A stretch of 64,000 nt of DNA from Cantharellus purpuraceus. Lineage: Eukaryota; Basidiomycota; Agaricomycetes; Cantharellales; Hydnaceae. Position numbers and translations under genes: made by a program. The stretch lies in NCBI GenBank assembly GCA_025174535.1, contig JALBUN010000029.1:62001-126000 (forward strand), written 5' to 3'. Below are positions 17,698 through 30,000 of this stretch, in pieces (the first letter of the stretch is position 1; the number at the start of each line of letters is the position of its first letter). The notes under the pieces were generated by a model that worked only from the letters and a program-made list of their open reading frames with translations, was not told the origin of the DNA and made no database searches.

Positions 17698-18606
17698 TTG
17701 TCGCGTCACTTCGCAACAGGAAAAATAGGCGCTGCGGCCACCACGTTATCGGAAGGAAACTACCGTCAATTCTGCCTTGGAAGATCATCCAAAAACACAG
17801 TCTTTGAAGGAGAACTAGTTGGTATATTATTGGCTATCCAAATCGCATCCAAGCAAAGTACAGCCCGCACAATCCTCATAGCTCTGGACGGCCAGGCCGC
17901 TATTACTGCACTTCTCAATAACACCTCTCAGCCGGCGCAATACCTCATCAATGCCATACACGCCAACATCCATTGCCTCAAATCCAGACGCGGTCACCTA
18001 TTCATTCACTTCAAATGGGTTCCAGGACACAAAGCAGCGATCGGCAACGAAAAGGCGGACACACTTGCCAAGGCAGCAGCAGAAGGAATCTGCTCCCCCA
18101 AACCAGATCTTCCATGCCTGCTACACCGAAAACTACCAGCCAGCGTCGCCACTCTCAAAGCCCACAGGAAAAGTAGCGTAAAAATGAGATGGAAAGTGCT
18201 CTGGCAACAATCGCCAAGATACTCAAAGCTAAGCAGAATCGACCCAACCCTGCCTAGCCGCAAGACAACACGCTACCTCCTAGGCCTACCCCGTCGCGCG
18301 ACAAGTATCCTAATACAGCTGCGCACTGGCCATGTTGGACTCAATTGCTTCCTCAAGCGCATCAAGGCCGTAGACTCTGCACTATGCACCCACTGCAAAG
18401 TACCAGAGACAGTTGCACATTTCCTAAATCACTGCAAGAGATACATAGAGCAACGCAAGAAGCTACGCCAGAACACCGGAAAAGCTAGTTACTCAACCGC
18501 ACAACTCCTTGGAAATACAGAGGTCATCAGCCATACTCTCGACTACATAGGAAACACAGGCAGATTCGAACACTACAAAGATGTAGCCCAGAACAAAGAC
18601 ACCTAA
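17698..18606 (+). pseudogene. LINE (non-LTR) retrotransposon RNase H tail, 5'-truncated
   Basis: About 300 codons open from 17698 (a TTG; no ATG start). It carries the RNase H core: Glu in KNTVFEGELVGILLA, Asp in LIALDGQAAI and the C-terminal Asp in GNEKADTLAK. The first catalytic Asp block is missing at the truncated left edge. It ends with a CCHC-like motif (CTHCKVPETVAHFLNHC), common at the C-terminus of Tad/I-type LINE polyproteins. 5' truncation is the usual fate of LINE copies. Codon use is GC-rich, unlike the AT-rich element to the left. Confidence 0.85.
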
Positions 18607-19814
18607 GCCACCGCCACTTATCTCGAAACATACACTACTGACTTAAAATCCCAGTGACGCAGACTCACTCAAGGTCAGCCCTACATTCGGCTCACGGCTC
18701 TCGTTTTTTGCCGTACTCTCACAGGGGATCCCACCCCACATCGCGCCCCCGGCCCAGCACTCCAGTCGAACTGAAAAGCCCAACAGACACAACAAAGGCC
18801 GATAACCCCCTAGAATCAGTACCACCATTCACAGCCACCTACACCCCTATACCCTATTACCATACCACTGCCATCTATAACCACGATGCACCAAGCCCCA
18901 TATACCGGTGATGCGGGGAGTTTCGACCGCGTCTGGTTCTCCAGACGCGGGATCCCTACGCAGAAAGAGGCAATGACCCAGGGATGCAAACATACCCGAA
19001 TGTGCGCTAGGTTTAGAACCGCGTCACCAGCCATTAAGTTGGCCAGATATAAAGCTCTTAATCCATAGCTTCATTTATCCCATCACCCTCATCTCTATTC
19101 ACAAAAGTAGTACATACACGTCCACCCTCTAGGGGTAACTCACACCACAACTGTAACTAAGTAGATATGGTGCACCATAAGCGCAAAGCGCTTCAAGCAC
19201 CCTAATTGAACTTCTCTCTCTCTCTCTCTGAAGATGCAGAGTAGCGATATTAGTTACACGAAGTATTGGGAAATGCCTTTAATACTGAAATTCATGAGTG
19301 GCGAAGTGTGACTATAATTGCGTCACTATATTCACACTGTTGCCGATATCACGTCTTGCTGGATTTTCCTTACTGGGAAAGCTGTTTCCTCTCCTGCTTT
19401 CCTCAACCAAAGTAGAGGGAATAACCATACCAGTTTTAACAAGGAGCACCCTAAACATCAACAAAGCAAAGTGAAACTCAAACCTCTTGATATTCGCCCT
19501 TGGTTGCCCGCATGCCCTGAAACTGCTCAACTAACTCCAATGAATTAGTAGCAAACTTCACATTCAGCCTCTCAAACTTCAAGCCCTAACGGCGTTTAAA
19601 CAGCAATATAGTAGGCATCATTTGTCATTCTTCCAGCAGTCATGCTTCAGGATAAATCAAATTTCCTTCGGAACTTCAATGGTAAGATTGGTGATGGCTG
19701 CCTTCAGGTCCTGTCTTAGCCATTCGGGGGGCGCTAGCAACACCTTATACAAATGCTCGACTTTTGCTTTCCTTGGTATAATCGCACACAAGCATACGTG
19801 TCGCCCCTCCATCC
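18607..19814. other. LINE 3' region and promoter-side intergenic DNA
   Basis: 18607 to about 19070 looks like the tail of the LINE copy (C-rich, no stable gene). After that come a short CT microsatellite (about 19212-19229) and low-complexity spacer before the terpene cyclase gene. No other gene was recognised. Confidence 0.5.
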
Positions 19815-21656
19815 ATGGATATGATAACCAGTTTTACTCGCCCATCTGTTGCGAATGACACCCGTGATGAGGATAATACTACACAATACACACACCCTCG
19901 CATTGCGACGCGTCTAGCAGGCATCCCGAACACTCTGCGCTTCAAAAATGTCATATTCGACCTTGGAGACGTACTCTTTACATACTCCACCTCGTCCTCA
20001 AAATCTCCCATATCCTCTGTTGTCCTCAGGCACATCCTTCGCTCCTCGATCTGGTTCGAATACGAAAAGGGGAACCTGACTGAAAAGGAGGTCTACGAGC
20101 AAGTGGCCAAGGAGTATAGCTTGCCTGCCAAAAATGTGGCTCGCTCCTTCTCACTTGTTCGCGAATCTTTGAAGTGTAATGCCACTCTGATCGAAACAAT
20201 CACAGCTATCAAAGCAAGTGGACGACGAATCTTCGCAATGTCCAACATGTCTGCTCCTGATTGGGTCGCAGTCGAGAAAAAATTAGATCCTTCCCAGTGG
20301 GCCCTCTTCGATGAGATCTTCATCTCGTGAGTTTTGATCAATCATACACATAATTCCATTGACAGTGCACAATTCAGAGCCAAGGCACACGAACGCAAGC
20401 CGCACATGGGATTTTACAGACATGTCTTGACACAGGCCAGTATTGACCCCGCTCATACCATCTTTGTGGACGACAAGATTGAAAATGTGATCACTGCACG
20501 CTCTTTTGGAATGCACGGCATTGTGTTCGACAACATCACCAATGTGACACAACAATTGAAGGCTCTCTGTGGGGACCAGATCGAACGAGCCAAGAGTTTC
20601 CTGCGTACGAACAGGAAAAACCTGACTTCTGTGACTTCCGATGGTGTAATCTTGCACGAGGTGAGAAGCGAAAGCACAGCCCATGCCTCGCACGTCTCAG
20701 AATAATTACAGAATTATACGCCGCTTCTCATTCAAGAAGCCACTGGTGATAAGTACGCGAATATGTTTTCTGCAGACATGTCTCCCTCATGATGCGTGCA
20801 GGTCCCTTGTGGATTACGATCTATCGCCTCGTCTGTCAAATTTCTTCAGTTACTCTTCGTCCATGCCATCGGTCCCTTCGGTGTTCTGGAAGGAACAGTT
20901 TTCGTAAGCAGAGCATCTACGTGGAATTTAAGATTATAATAATTTCCACAATAGTGATGACTTGGATACTGCCGCTATTGCGTTGACGGTAGCAGACGTT
21001 GACGACGCGGCGAAGTTTAGTATTATGGACGAGATGCTTTTGTTCCGTGATCAGGATGGTCTGGTGCAAGTTTACTTTGATCACTCTCGTCCTCGACTAG
21101 GTATGATCCAGGCCATATCTATCACCACTCATCATTCAACCGGTCTTCAGATCCCGTCGTGTGTGTCAACGTTCTCACGCTGTTCTATCGTAACGGCCGA
21201 GGACATGAACTGGAGTCCACCCTTGACTGGGTATATTCATGTCTCGTTTGTCGCGCATATACCGACGGAACCCTGTACTACACGACGGCAGAGGCGTTCC
21301 TCTTCTTCCTCTCCCGTCTCATGCAGAGTTCACCTTCCGTTCATCAGCGCTTCAACCATGTCTACAAGGCGCGTGTCATGGAGCGATTTGAGGTTGAGGC
21401 AGACTCCCTCGCGTTAGGGATGCGTATATTGGCAGCTGCGACGGTTGGACTTGTTTGCGATGCAGATGTCCGGAAGCTGGCTTCGATGCAGTGCGACAAT
21501 GGGTCGTGGGCAACGGGCTCGATATACAAACTCGGAGCATCGGGGACCACGATCGCCAACGTCGGACTAACGACTGCGCTGGCGATCAAGGCCATTCAGG
21601 CGGCTGAGACTACTTCGAACTTGGCCCGACAATCGGCTGATATCTCAGTAAATTGA
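19815..21656 (+). CDS. HAD-like class II terpene cyclase (drimane-type sesquiterpene synthase)
   Basis: Six exons give 529 aa: 19815-20326, 20378-20660, 20712-20752, 20802-20903, 20955-21100, 21151-21656; all introns are 49-51 nt. The N-terminal half is a haloacid-dehalogenase domain with its motifs intact (FDLGDVLF, FAMSNMS, ERKPHMGFYRHVL, IFVDDKIENV). The C-terminal half has the protonation motif DDLDTAAIALT and an alpha-barrel typical of AstC/albicanol-synthase-like enzymes. Family knowledge: the barrel cyclises farnesyl diphosphate to a drimanyl phosphate and the HAD part removes phosphate when active. The exact product cannot be read. It is convergent with a dehydrogenase 118 bp away, a plausible tailoring partner. 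Confidence 0.88.
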
Positions 21657-21774
21657 GATATCATGTTCTGGTTGTGGTAGAATATAGGTATATAGCGGTA
21701 CAAGTGCGTATGACAATAATTGTATTTATTCATGTTCGGGTGCACGATTTCAACGTGCCGATCATCAAGGGTCA

Positions 21775-23313
21775 TCAAGCTCGTATCGGCTCTTCGATAG
21801 CCTTAATCTGTTCTTCTAGATATGCCAGTAACTCGTTCTGTACCTTCTCATCTGCCGCACGGGGGTCGGCAGTGCCGATACGAGCCCATGGGATTAGGTA
21901 CTACAGGCAATATATTAAGCCACATGAAAAAAAAAAACAAGGCAAACGTAACACTCACGCTACCGACCGCTTGTTCAGCTTCTGGCATGGTTCCGGCCCA
22001 GAGTTGAGTAAACGCACCGTAACTAAGTATGCGCACTTGTTAGAGTGGGGTATATACGGGATGGAAGTCACGTACGCCACAGGTTTTAACATTATCCTCG
22101 CTGCGGCTTTTTCAATAGCATTACCATGCCTACATTGCGCGTGATGTTAATCCTTGAGCTCTCGTGTGGAGTGATCAAAGGGACATGCCGTTGAAGTTCT
22201 GTGCTAATGCCACCTGGGTGAAGAGAATAAGAGGCGACCTTATCGTGGTGATGTCTGTTCAGGAGGTGGGTGAACATGATATTTCCCTAAGTGCGTCTGT
22301 GAGAAAGGATAATTACTGGTGAGTTGAAGTGAAAATAAGATTACCATTTTACTAAAGCCATAGAGGTGCCATTGAGCTCCAGTTCCCGGCAAGCCTGTTG
22401 GGCCCCATTTCTTTATTTTTGCATCACGTTCTGGACCACCTTTGAACGCTGCCCAATCCATTCCGTTTCCAGTAGCATATACGTGGGCTGAGGAAGACGT
22501 GTTGACGACGCGAGCTTTCACACCGTTTTCAGTAGTGGAACGCTCGAGTGCAGGGAGCAAGAGCATCTGGTCATGATATCAATATGTGACAGTTATACGA
22601 CAAATAAATTCATACTGTGAAGTAATAGTGTCCAAGCACGTTCACACCTATTTGGTGGGTGGTTAGTATTTTGAGTGCATTATCCGTGTACTATATCCAT
22701 ACCAAACTCTGCGGAGGTGTTGGTAAGTGAATCATGCAATGGAAATAACTACGTACGAAGATCGTATCCTTGGGCGGTGAGCTCATCTGTTGGTGGAACC
22801 ATGACACCCCTGCCAGTGTGGGTGGTGGGTCAGTATAACCTTTTCTTGGAGTCATTGGATGGAAAGACCGACGCATTGTTGAAAAGGATATCCAGCTTGT
22901 CCTCTTTGCTCAAAAATTCTTGAGCGGCACGTCTGATACTATGGAGATCGCTCAAATCGAGCTCAAGTTGTAGAGGTTTTCTGCCGGTCTCTTTCTCGAG
23001 CTTCTCTGCAGCATCTTTAGCTTTGGAGAGCGAGCGAGCGGCGATGTAGACCTTGGCGTTTTTCAAGAGGAGCTGGAGGGCAGTTTGATAGCCAATGCCT
23101 GTATTGGAACCTGTGACCACGACAGTCTAAACACAAACACAAGTGATGTTCAATTTGAGTAACTGGAAAACATGGACTGTGGAAAAGGGGAACCTTTCCA
23201 GAGAGATTGGGGATGTCTCTGGCAGGGTTGAACTTGGACGGTGGGGGGAAGATAGTATGGGATAGTGTAGAGTTAGGAGCGACCTTGGCAAGGACGTAGC
23301 TTACACCGGGCAT
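21775..23313 (-). CDS. Short-chain dehydrogenase/reductase (retinol dehydrogenase-like)
   Basis: ATG at 23313, exon 1 to 23194, a 67-nt intron, then the Rossmann start VVVTGSNTGIGYQTA and NNAGV across a splice, a YGFSK catalytic YxxxK, an SLHPGGIST stretch and the end YLIPWARIGTADPRA. At least seven introns are supported by conserved residues on both sides. One junction after the HPGGIST exon could not be joined in frame with a GT-AG pair, although AIEKAAARIML ... AYGAFTQLWAGT clearly continues the family pattern. A one-base change or unusual intron is possible there, so the gene may be damaged. It would oxidise or reduce an alcohol/ketone with NAD(P)(H). The position next to the terpene cyclase suggests drimane tailoring. 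Confidence 0.8.
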
Positions 23314-24529
23314 GGTTAAAAAAGAAAGGGAATTTGAAGGTGAGGGAATGGTGAGTACATGCAACCATGTGTATATACGCACAAGCCCAGGTATTACGGA
23401 ACACTGACGCAATGCACAATTGCGCCTCGGCGAGTGCAAGAGGACGTACGCAACCAAAGTGATGGCCTGTTATCAGGCTGCCGTGTGGACGCGTCACAGA
23501 GAAGCACCGCCCCCGCCGTTTCTGCTTGCGTGCGATGGTTTCGCCTTGTGTAAATCAACAATTTTGCTCATTGCTCCCTATTCGGTGATAGTCTGATTGT
23601 CTTCATGGTAACATAGAGGCGACTTCTCCCTCCGACGCACTTTCCCAACCGTTTCTCCATTCCTCTCGACAATCATACAAAGAATAATCTCCCCGCTGCA
23701 GCCAATGGTAGAGAACTCGCCTCACGGCCCTCACCTCTTTATTGTTGCCTCACCTTTGATTCCACTACAGCAGCGGGAGAAATGTGTGGATTTTTCGTCT
23801 TATCATTGGGTTGCAATAATATGCATTATCACTCCGTGGTGTAACGGGGGCTAGATCATTTACATAGTAATGGCACCAGCGTAATTGTACCGTGGGTACC
23901 GCTGACAGACATGACATGACTACCGACCTGCAGATGTACCTGTATTGGGTTCCACGCCGATGTGGCTGGGATTGAATGTCAAAATATACCGGTTGACAGG
24001 GCGGCGACTGAGCGTGCTCCTAGTATGCAAGGTGTATATCCATTTCAAGCATTTGTGATCGACGGGCGCATTTCTTTCTATAAAACATTAGCGCCTTACA
24101 TAACCGCGTGCACACCGCTTCAGGCGTCTAATGAATCGCTTCTCTCTTACTGCACCTTCAGATGTTCAGTCGAGAGTAAAGGTGAGCCTTATTATATATT
24201 ATATTTTCTTACACTGCCATAGTGTAGAAAGATAAGGACTTTACCTCAGACGTTCAGTGGGAAATGAACGGCGGAGAATCGGAAAGGACATGCGGAGCAT
24301 GAATAGCTATATTAGAATATGTTGTGGATGTTCGAGAGAGCAGTCACAGGTTACAGTGATTTTGCGAGAACGACAAATAATTTGGAGGCGTCTAGCTCCA
24401 TACTATTAAGTCTACTCCACATTCGGAGCGAGCCGAAAGCGTGGATCTATCTGGAGAGAAGATGACCATGACGGCGTGGAACCTCACCTTTACGGGCCCC
24501 ACTGCTCGTCGTTTGAAACGGCGACCATC
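23314..24529. other. Intergenic region between SDR and NIPA gene
   Basis: Two divergent promoters should lie here. I see no further gene; a few short open frames lack protein-like features. Confidence 0.5.
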
Positions 24530-26703
24530 ATGTCGCTCTCTGCTACAACCTCAGCCTCCTCAAATACCGTCCCACAAAAGTACAGGCCGTGAGTTTAGTA
24601 TGGAGCCGTGTTGCAACACGAGCAATGACGTCTATCTAGGGTTGGCGTAGCGCTTGCAATTGGCTCGGGTCTCCTCATCGGCTCTTCCTTCGTATTCAAG
24701 AAGAAGGGACTTCTGAGTTCCCAGAGGGGTCAGATCGCTGGACATGGTGTAGCTTATCTCAAGAGCGTAAGCAGATTGTTACCTTGTTGCAGCTTCTGCA
24801 ATGTTCACACTACCAGAGTCACGCTAAGAACTTCTTGTAGCCCCTATGGTGGACAGGAATGACAATCATGATATTAGGTATGATGGCGTGCTTCATCTTA
24901 GACAGGCGAGCTCAAGGTTACTTGTCAGGCGAGATCTGCAACCTTGTGGCGTATTCCTTCCTGGAAGGTCAGTGGGTAGCTTTCTCGAATAGCCCGTGTT
25001 TCTTACCCATTGTGTAGCAATCATAGTCGTATGTTCTACGCGCATACACATTTTCGCACTCTTATAAATTACTCAGACCCCCATGGGAGCGCTCTCAGTG
25101 GTGATATGTGCCATGCTATCCCATATTTTCCTCCAAGAAAAGCTCTCTCTTTTTGGCTGGATAGCATCTCTACAATGCATATTGGGTGCAACCATCCTTG
25201 CGTTAAATGGTCCTGAAGAACAAAGCGTCACCACTATCGCTGCGTTCAAGAAACTATTTCTCGCACCAGGGTTTCTCTCCTATGGGTCTGTCGTCATCGC
25301 CGCTGCAATCGTTCTTGCCTTGGTTGTTGCGCCCCGCTGGGGCCGACGTAGCATGCTGCCTCACATCGGAATTTGTAGTCTTATCGGAGGCCTTAGCGTG
25401 AGTTGTACACAAGGTCTCGGTGCATGTATCGTCACCAGCATTCGCGGCGAGAACCAGTTCAAGGTGCGTTATGCACTGGGTTGGGGATGTGATTGTAATG
25501 ACCAAATGCCTCGAGTGTACAGAACTGGTTCACATATTTCCTTCTCGCTTTTGTAATAATAACACTTCTCACCGAGGTCTACTACCTCAACGTTGCGCTT
25601 GCCATGTTTAATACAGCAATGGTTACCCCTACATACTACGTCGTAAGCAGAACATTCCCTCATCACCGTCGCATCTGACCCCTAACTCACGCTTCAACAA
25701 GATGTTTACGTTCTGCACGCTCGTTACCTCCGTTATTCTATACCAGGGTCTCAAAGCCAGCGCCACACAGATTATCACGGTTGTGCTCGGATTTTTTGTC
25801 ATCTGTACTGGCATTTTCATCCTCCAAATGTCCAAAGTAGATCCGCGGGAGCTCACCAATGTTGATCGCCGCACCACGCTGCTCCTGCAGGCTGCACGGG
25901 TCGAAATTAACCCCAAGGGCGCGAGGGATCTCGAGCGCGAGGCCTCTGGTGCCTCTCGTGTCTCTGGTCGGCGTAGCACGCATTCGTACCCGCATAACCG
26001 CATCAGGCCCTCTGCGATAAACGGTGCAGATCTCGAAGCACTCGCCGACGGCCGTCCACAGCTCCCCTCCGAGCCCCACGTGCTGAACGAGGAGGTTTGC
26101 GATCCCACCATATCAAACGAGGAGGATCTTGAGGCGGGGTGGGTAGATCTAGACTTTGAGGACGAGGCCAGAGCGATGGTGGAGAAGACGGAGGATCCTG
26201 GCATCGATTCCCTACGCGGTACCTTTGGCGCAATTGGTACGATCATCCGGGCGCGGAGACGGGCCACGGCTCTATCGCAATCCCGCAGCCTACGGAATAG
26301 GTCGTCCAGTAATGGTATGTCGGATGATGGTCACAGTCGACGCGGGACCGGACCAGGAGTCAAAGAAGGTGGCGGAGATGTAGAAAAAGCTGATTTGAAG
26401 CGAGAGACGTTGACTGAAAACCCGGCTGTGAATGGGAACAGCCAGGTCCTCGTTGCGTCTCCATTATCCACGCCAGGGTCTCTGGACACACGTCGAAAGA
26501 CCAGTGTTCACTTTACAGGAAGCGACTCAGCGCCTGTCACATTGGAACAACAGAGGGATCAGGATAGGGCCGATCCGATGGTCCAGGCAAGTGCAGCCGT
26601 TGAAGAGGCTGCAAGAATGAGGGCACAAACGCTACCTACGACACTGAGCACTGAGCGGACGGAAACAGATGTGGTATTTTTAAATAAAGAGTCACGACCA
26701 TAA
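24530..26703 (+). CDS. NIPA-type magnesium transporter, paralogue 1
   Basis: Eight exons give 593 aa: 24530-24588, 24640-24766, 24841-24877, 24929-24967, 25018-25028 (11 nt), 25077-25463, 25523-25642, 25702-26703. The family core is clear: GSSFVFKKKGLL, WWTGM, GEICNLVAYSFLEAIIVTPMGALSV, a 'GPEEQSV' loop, and LFLAPGFLSYG through FILQMSKVDP, making about nine membrane segments. After residue ~315 a long cytosolic tail rich in Ser/Arg/Glu follows. NIPA proteins move Mg2+ across endosomal or plasma membranes. A paralogue lies at 48388-50835. The 11-nt microexon was chosen because it restores EAIIVTPMG. Confidence 0.92.
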
Positions 26704-27002
26704 ACGATTCATTGCCACGCTATCTATTATGATTATCAATGATATACCAATCAAAAGCATGATGATTGCAATGATCACTAGCAATAGAATGATAACATGT
26801 AAAAGGCTTTCATAGGTCAACATACAGGTCGCGTAACATCACTACGCCCGTTTTGTTCGAAATGCAAAAATGATCATCCATAAAAATGACAACAAAACAT
26901 ATAACTTGTGCAATATTCAAAAAAATCCATAGCACTAAATAAGACCAACATCAGATTTGCTTTGCGAGGTATTCGAATGCACAGGCTTACTACGATGAGA
27001 TT

Positions 27003-30000
27003 CTACCGTGGTGGATACCTGTCGCGCGCATAATACGGTGGAGAACGCGGAGGCGGCATATCACGCCTAACGTATGGATCGGGTACTCGATCCCGACTAT
27101 ATGGAGATGGGTCGCGCGGGTTTGTCATCCCTGTTGCACGGGGATCATAATAGGGAGGTGGCGACGGAACTCGAGCAGGAGGGTATTCATATGAAGCTCT
27201 TGAAGACGCCTCGTATTCTTCCCGCGCCCGCTTGGGAGCACGGTGCGCATCGTCGAACATGCCGGGACGTCTGCTTGGACTAGGACTCCTCGGCCTCACG
27301 CGCGGGTTCTCTCTGTAGTTCAAAACGTCACTGGGCACTGGCGGAGGGTACCGCGCACGCTCCGCAACTTCGCGAGGAATGAAACGATCGTCATATGTAT
27401 CAGTCAGGCGCGCTTGCAGTGGACGATGCGGATGAATGACAGGTTCCTCCCATCGTGACGGGGTAGGAGAAGGAGATACACCCCGTGCCGGAAACTTTCT
27501 CTCTGCAGCTACCCAACTCTCGTATGCATCGCGATCTTTGTCTTTATCGATGGATCGGTCTCGATCCCACGAGGCCGGTGGAGGTGGAGGTGGAGGTGGG
27601 GGTGGGGGTGGACGAGGGCGAGAGTGTACATCTGCATCAGTAACGTGAGGATCTCGCTCCCTACTATACGCGTCTCCATGCCATTCACGCGTCTCAGCAT
27701 ACCTACGAGAACGTTCTCGGTCTGCCTCAGAACCAGCATATGAGACAGGGGTGTAACTTTCGCGCTCGCGCCATTGCCGAATTTCTTCGCGACGTTCTAT
27801 GACTGAGGGGGCAGGTGATGGCGGAGGCGGGTAAAAATTGTCAGAGACACGACGCGGCAAGTTGGCCTCTGGAGGTTGTCGTCGTGAGTCCTCTGGATAA
27901 CTACGCGACGAATCAACATTGGGAGGCAGGAGTGGTTCGCGGTAGGACGGTGCAGACATAGATGACGCCCTATCACGCTCCCGAGGTGCATCATGCGAAG
28001 GATCTGTGGAACGCCGGGGACCTGGGGATGGTGCACGGGAGATTGAGCGAGGTCCTGCAGATGTCGCACTGGGATGTGAAGGTTGGGAAACATTGACACG
28101 GTCATCGGGTCTTTGCCCCTGTCCAGCACGAGACTCGGACGGTTGGGGCAGCTGAGGGTCCGCTGGATGTGTCAGACGACGGTCGGGCACTGAACGCGAA
28201 GCAGTTTTATCCATGGATACTCCTGTGAGGGGATGTCCCATATTTGAACTGGTAGTATCGGGTCGTCGAGTCGCCTCAGGTGAAGCTGGGTCAGACCTAG
28301 ATATCTTGTTGCCAGACGGAGCACTCTGACCAGAAAGGTCTGGGCCTTCCACAGACGAGGGTACTGTAGCTTGAGGTTGATTCGTTCGAATAGGGTTTGG
28401 CGGTGCAATACTGGGTGGAGGAGCTCGCGTATAAGGAGGACCTTGCGTATAAGGAGGGCCTTGAGTTGGACGGAGACGTTCACGGTCATGAGACTGATTG
28501 GAATAGGCAGGTATGGCAGCTTCTGAGCGGCGCTCGGCAGAGAGTGATGCAGGCGCAGGACGGGATGAACTTGACTCTAGGCGGCGAGAGTTGTGATCTG
28601 ACTGAGCAACCTCCACAGAGCGTTGGTGTTCAGGGTGTGCAGGGACGTCAGCACGATGCTGTTCGGGATGCAAAGAAATCTCTGGATGACGCTGCTCTGG
28701 ATGACGCTGCTCTGGATGACGCTGCTCTGGATGCATCTCTGGACGGCGCTGCTCTGGATGCATAGGAACCTCTGGACGACGCTGTTCTGGATGCATAGGA
28801 ACCTCTGGACGGCGCTGTTCCGGATGCATAGGAACCTCTGGACGGCGCTGTTCTGGATGTATAGGAACCTCTGGATGGCGCTGTTCTGGATGCATAGGAA
28901 CCTCTGGACGACGCTGCTCGGAGTGTATAGGAACTTCTGAACGACGCTGCTCGAGATGCACAGTAGCTTCCGGATGAGGACGTTGCTCCTGATGAGGATG
29001 AACTTCGGAACGACGCTGCTCTAGCGATGAGCCAAGTCCCAGCGCGGATCGCTGATCGGGAGGAGCAGCAGGCTTGTGGTCAACACTGGCTGAAGACGAG
29101 GACGTCGATGGCGGTGGCGGTGGTCGTCGATCCATAGGAGGTCTGCTTGATCTCTCATACTCAAATCTGTCGCGCAGACGCTCTCTTTCCCGGTCTCGCT
29201 CACGCTCCCTGTCTCTCTCCCTGTCCCCGTCCCAGTCTCTTCCTCTGACCCAATCGCGATCCCTATCATATCTAGAATCATAGCGTTGGGGAACTCGACC
29301 GGAATCGCGACGATCAAGAGGCTGAGAGTATCTCGAAGAATCATACGGCAGGTACCCTGGACGCTCGCGATCATGGTCGCGTTCCCTGTGTTCCCTGTCA
29401 CGGTCAAGCCCTTCAGGAGACGAAGCAACAGGATGAGCATCTTTGTATAAGACTGTATCCTTTGCAACATTAGCGGCTGCTGGTGGCTTGTTGACACCTG
29501 CACTGTCGTTTAGAGACGAGGCAGTCACAGGCGGAACACGGCTCTGCTCGTGAGTAACCCCAGAAGCGTTAGATGAGTGCGTGGCTAGAGAACTCCGCTG
29601 ATGCTTTTGAGGAGGGAACGGAACGCTAGATTTGGAGCTGTTAGGAGGCAACGGACTAGGAGTGGAAGTCCTAAAGTCATGGCTTCTGGGCGGCATTGTG
29701 TCATTATGATGTCTGCCACTGCTTTGGTCAATACGAGCACTATCAACTGGGCCATTCGCAGCTTTCTGGCCTTGATGGTGAGAACCAGATTGATTGAATG
29801 TGCCGGGCGTAGACTGTGGCGTGGCAAGAGAGCCCAAGACCCTCGAGGCTGAAGTAGTGGTGGGAGTCTGTGGCCGTTTTGCAGAATTGAGCACGGAAGC
29901 ACTACCGACCTGCAAGACGTCAGGCTTTTGAATTCTGGCAGATGCCTTGGTATTGTCGGACTGAGACATTGAGCCAAGCTGGTCAGTCTGATGTTGGTTT

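Noticed and set aside
28676..28955. Regular 33-bp repeat array as CRISPR-like
   Set aside because: No spacers; it encodes HPEQR repeats in one frame of a long ORF.
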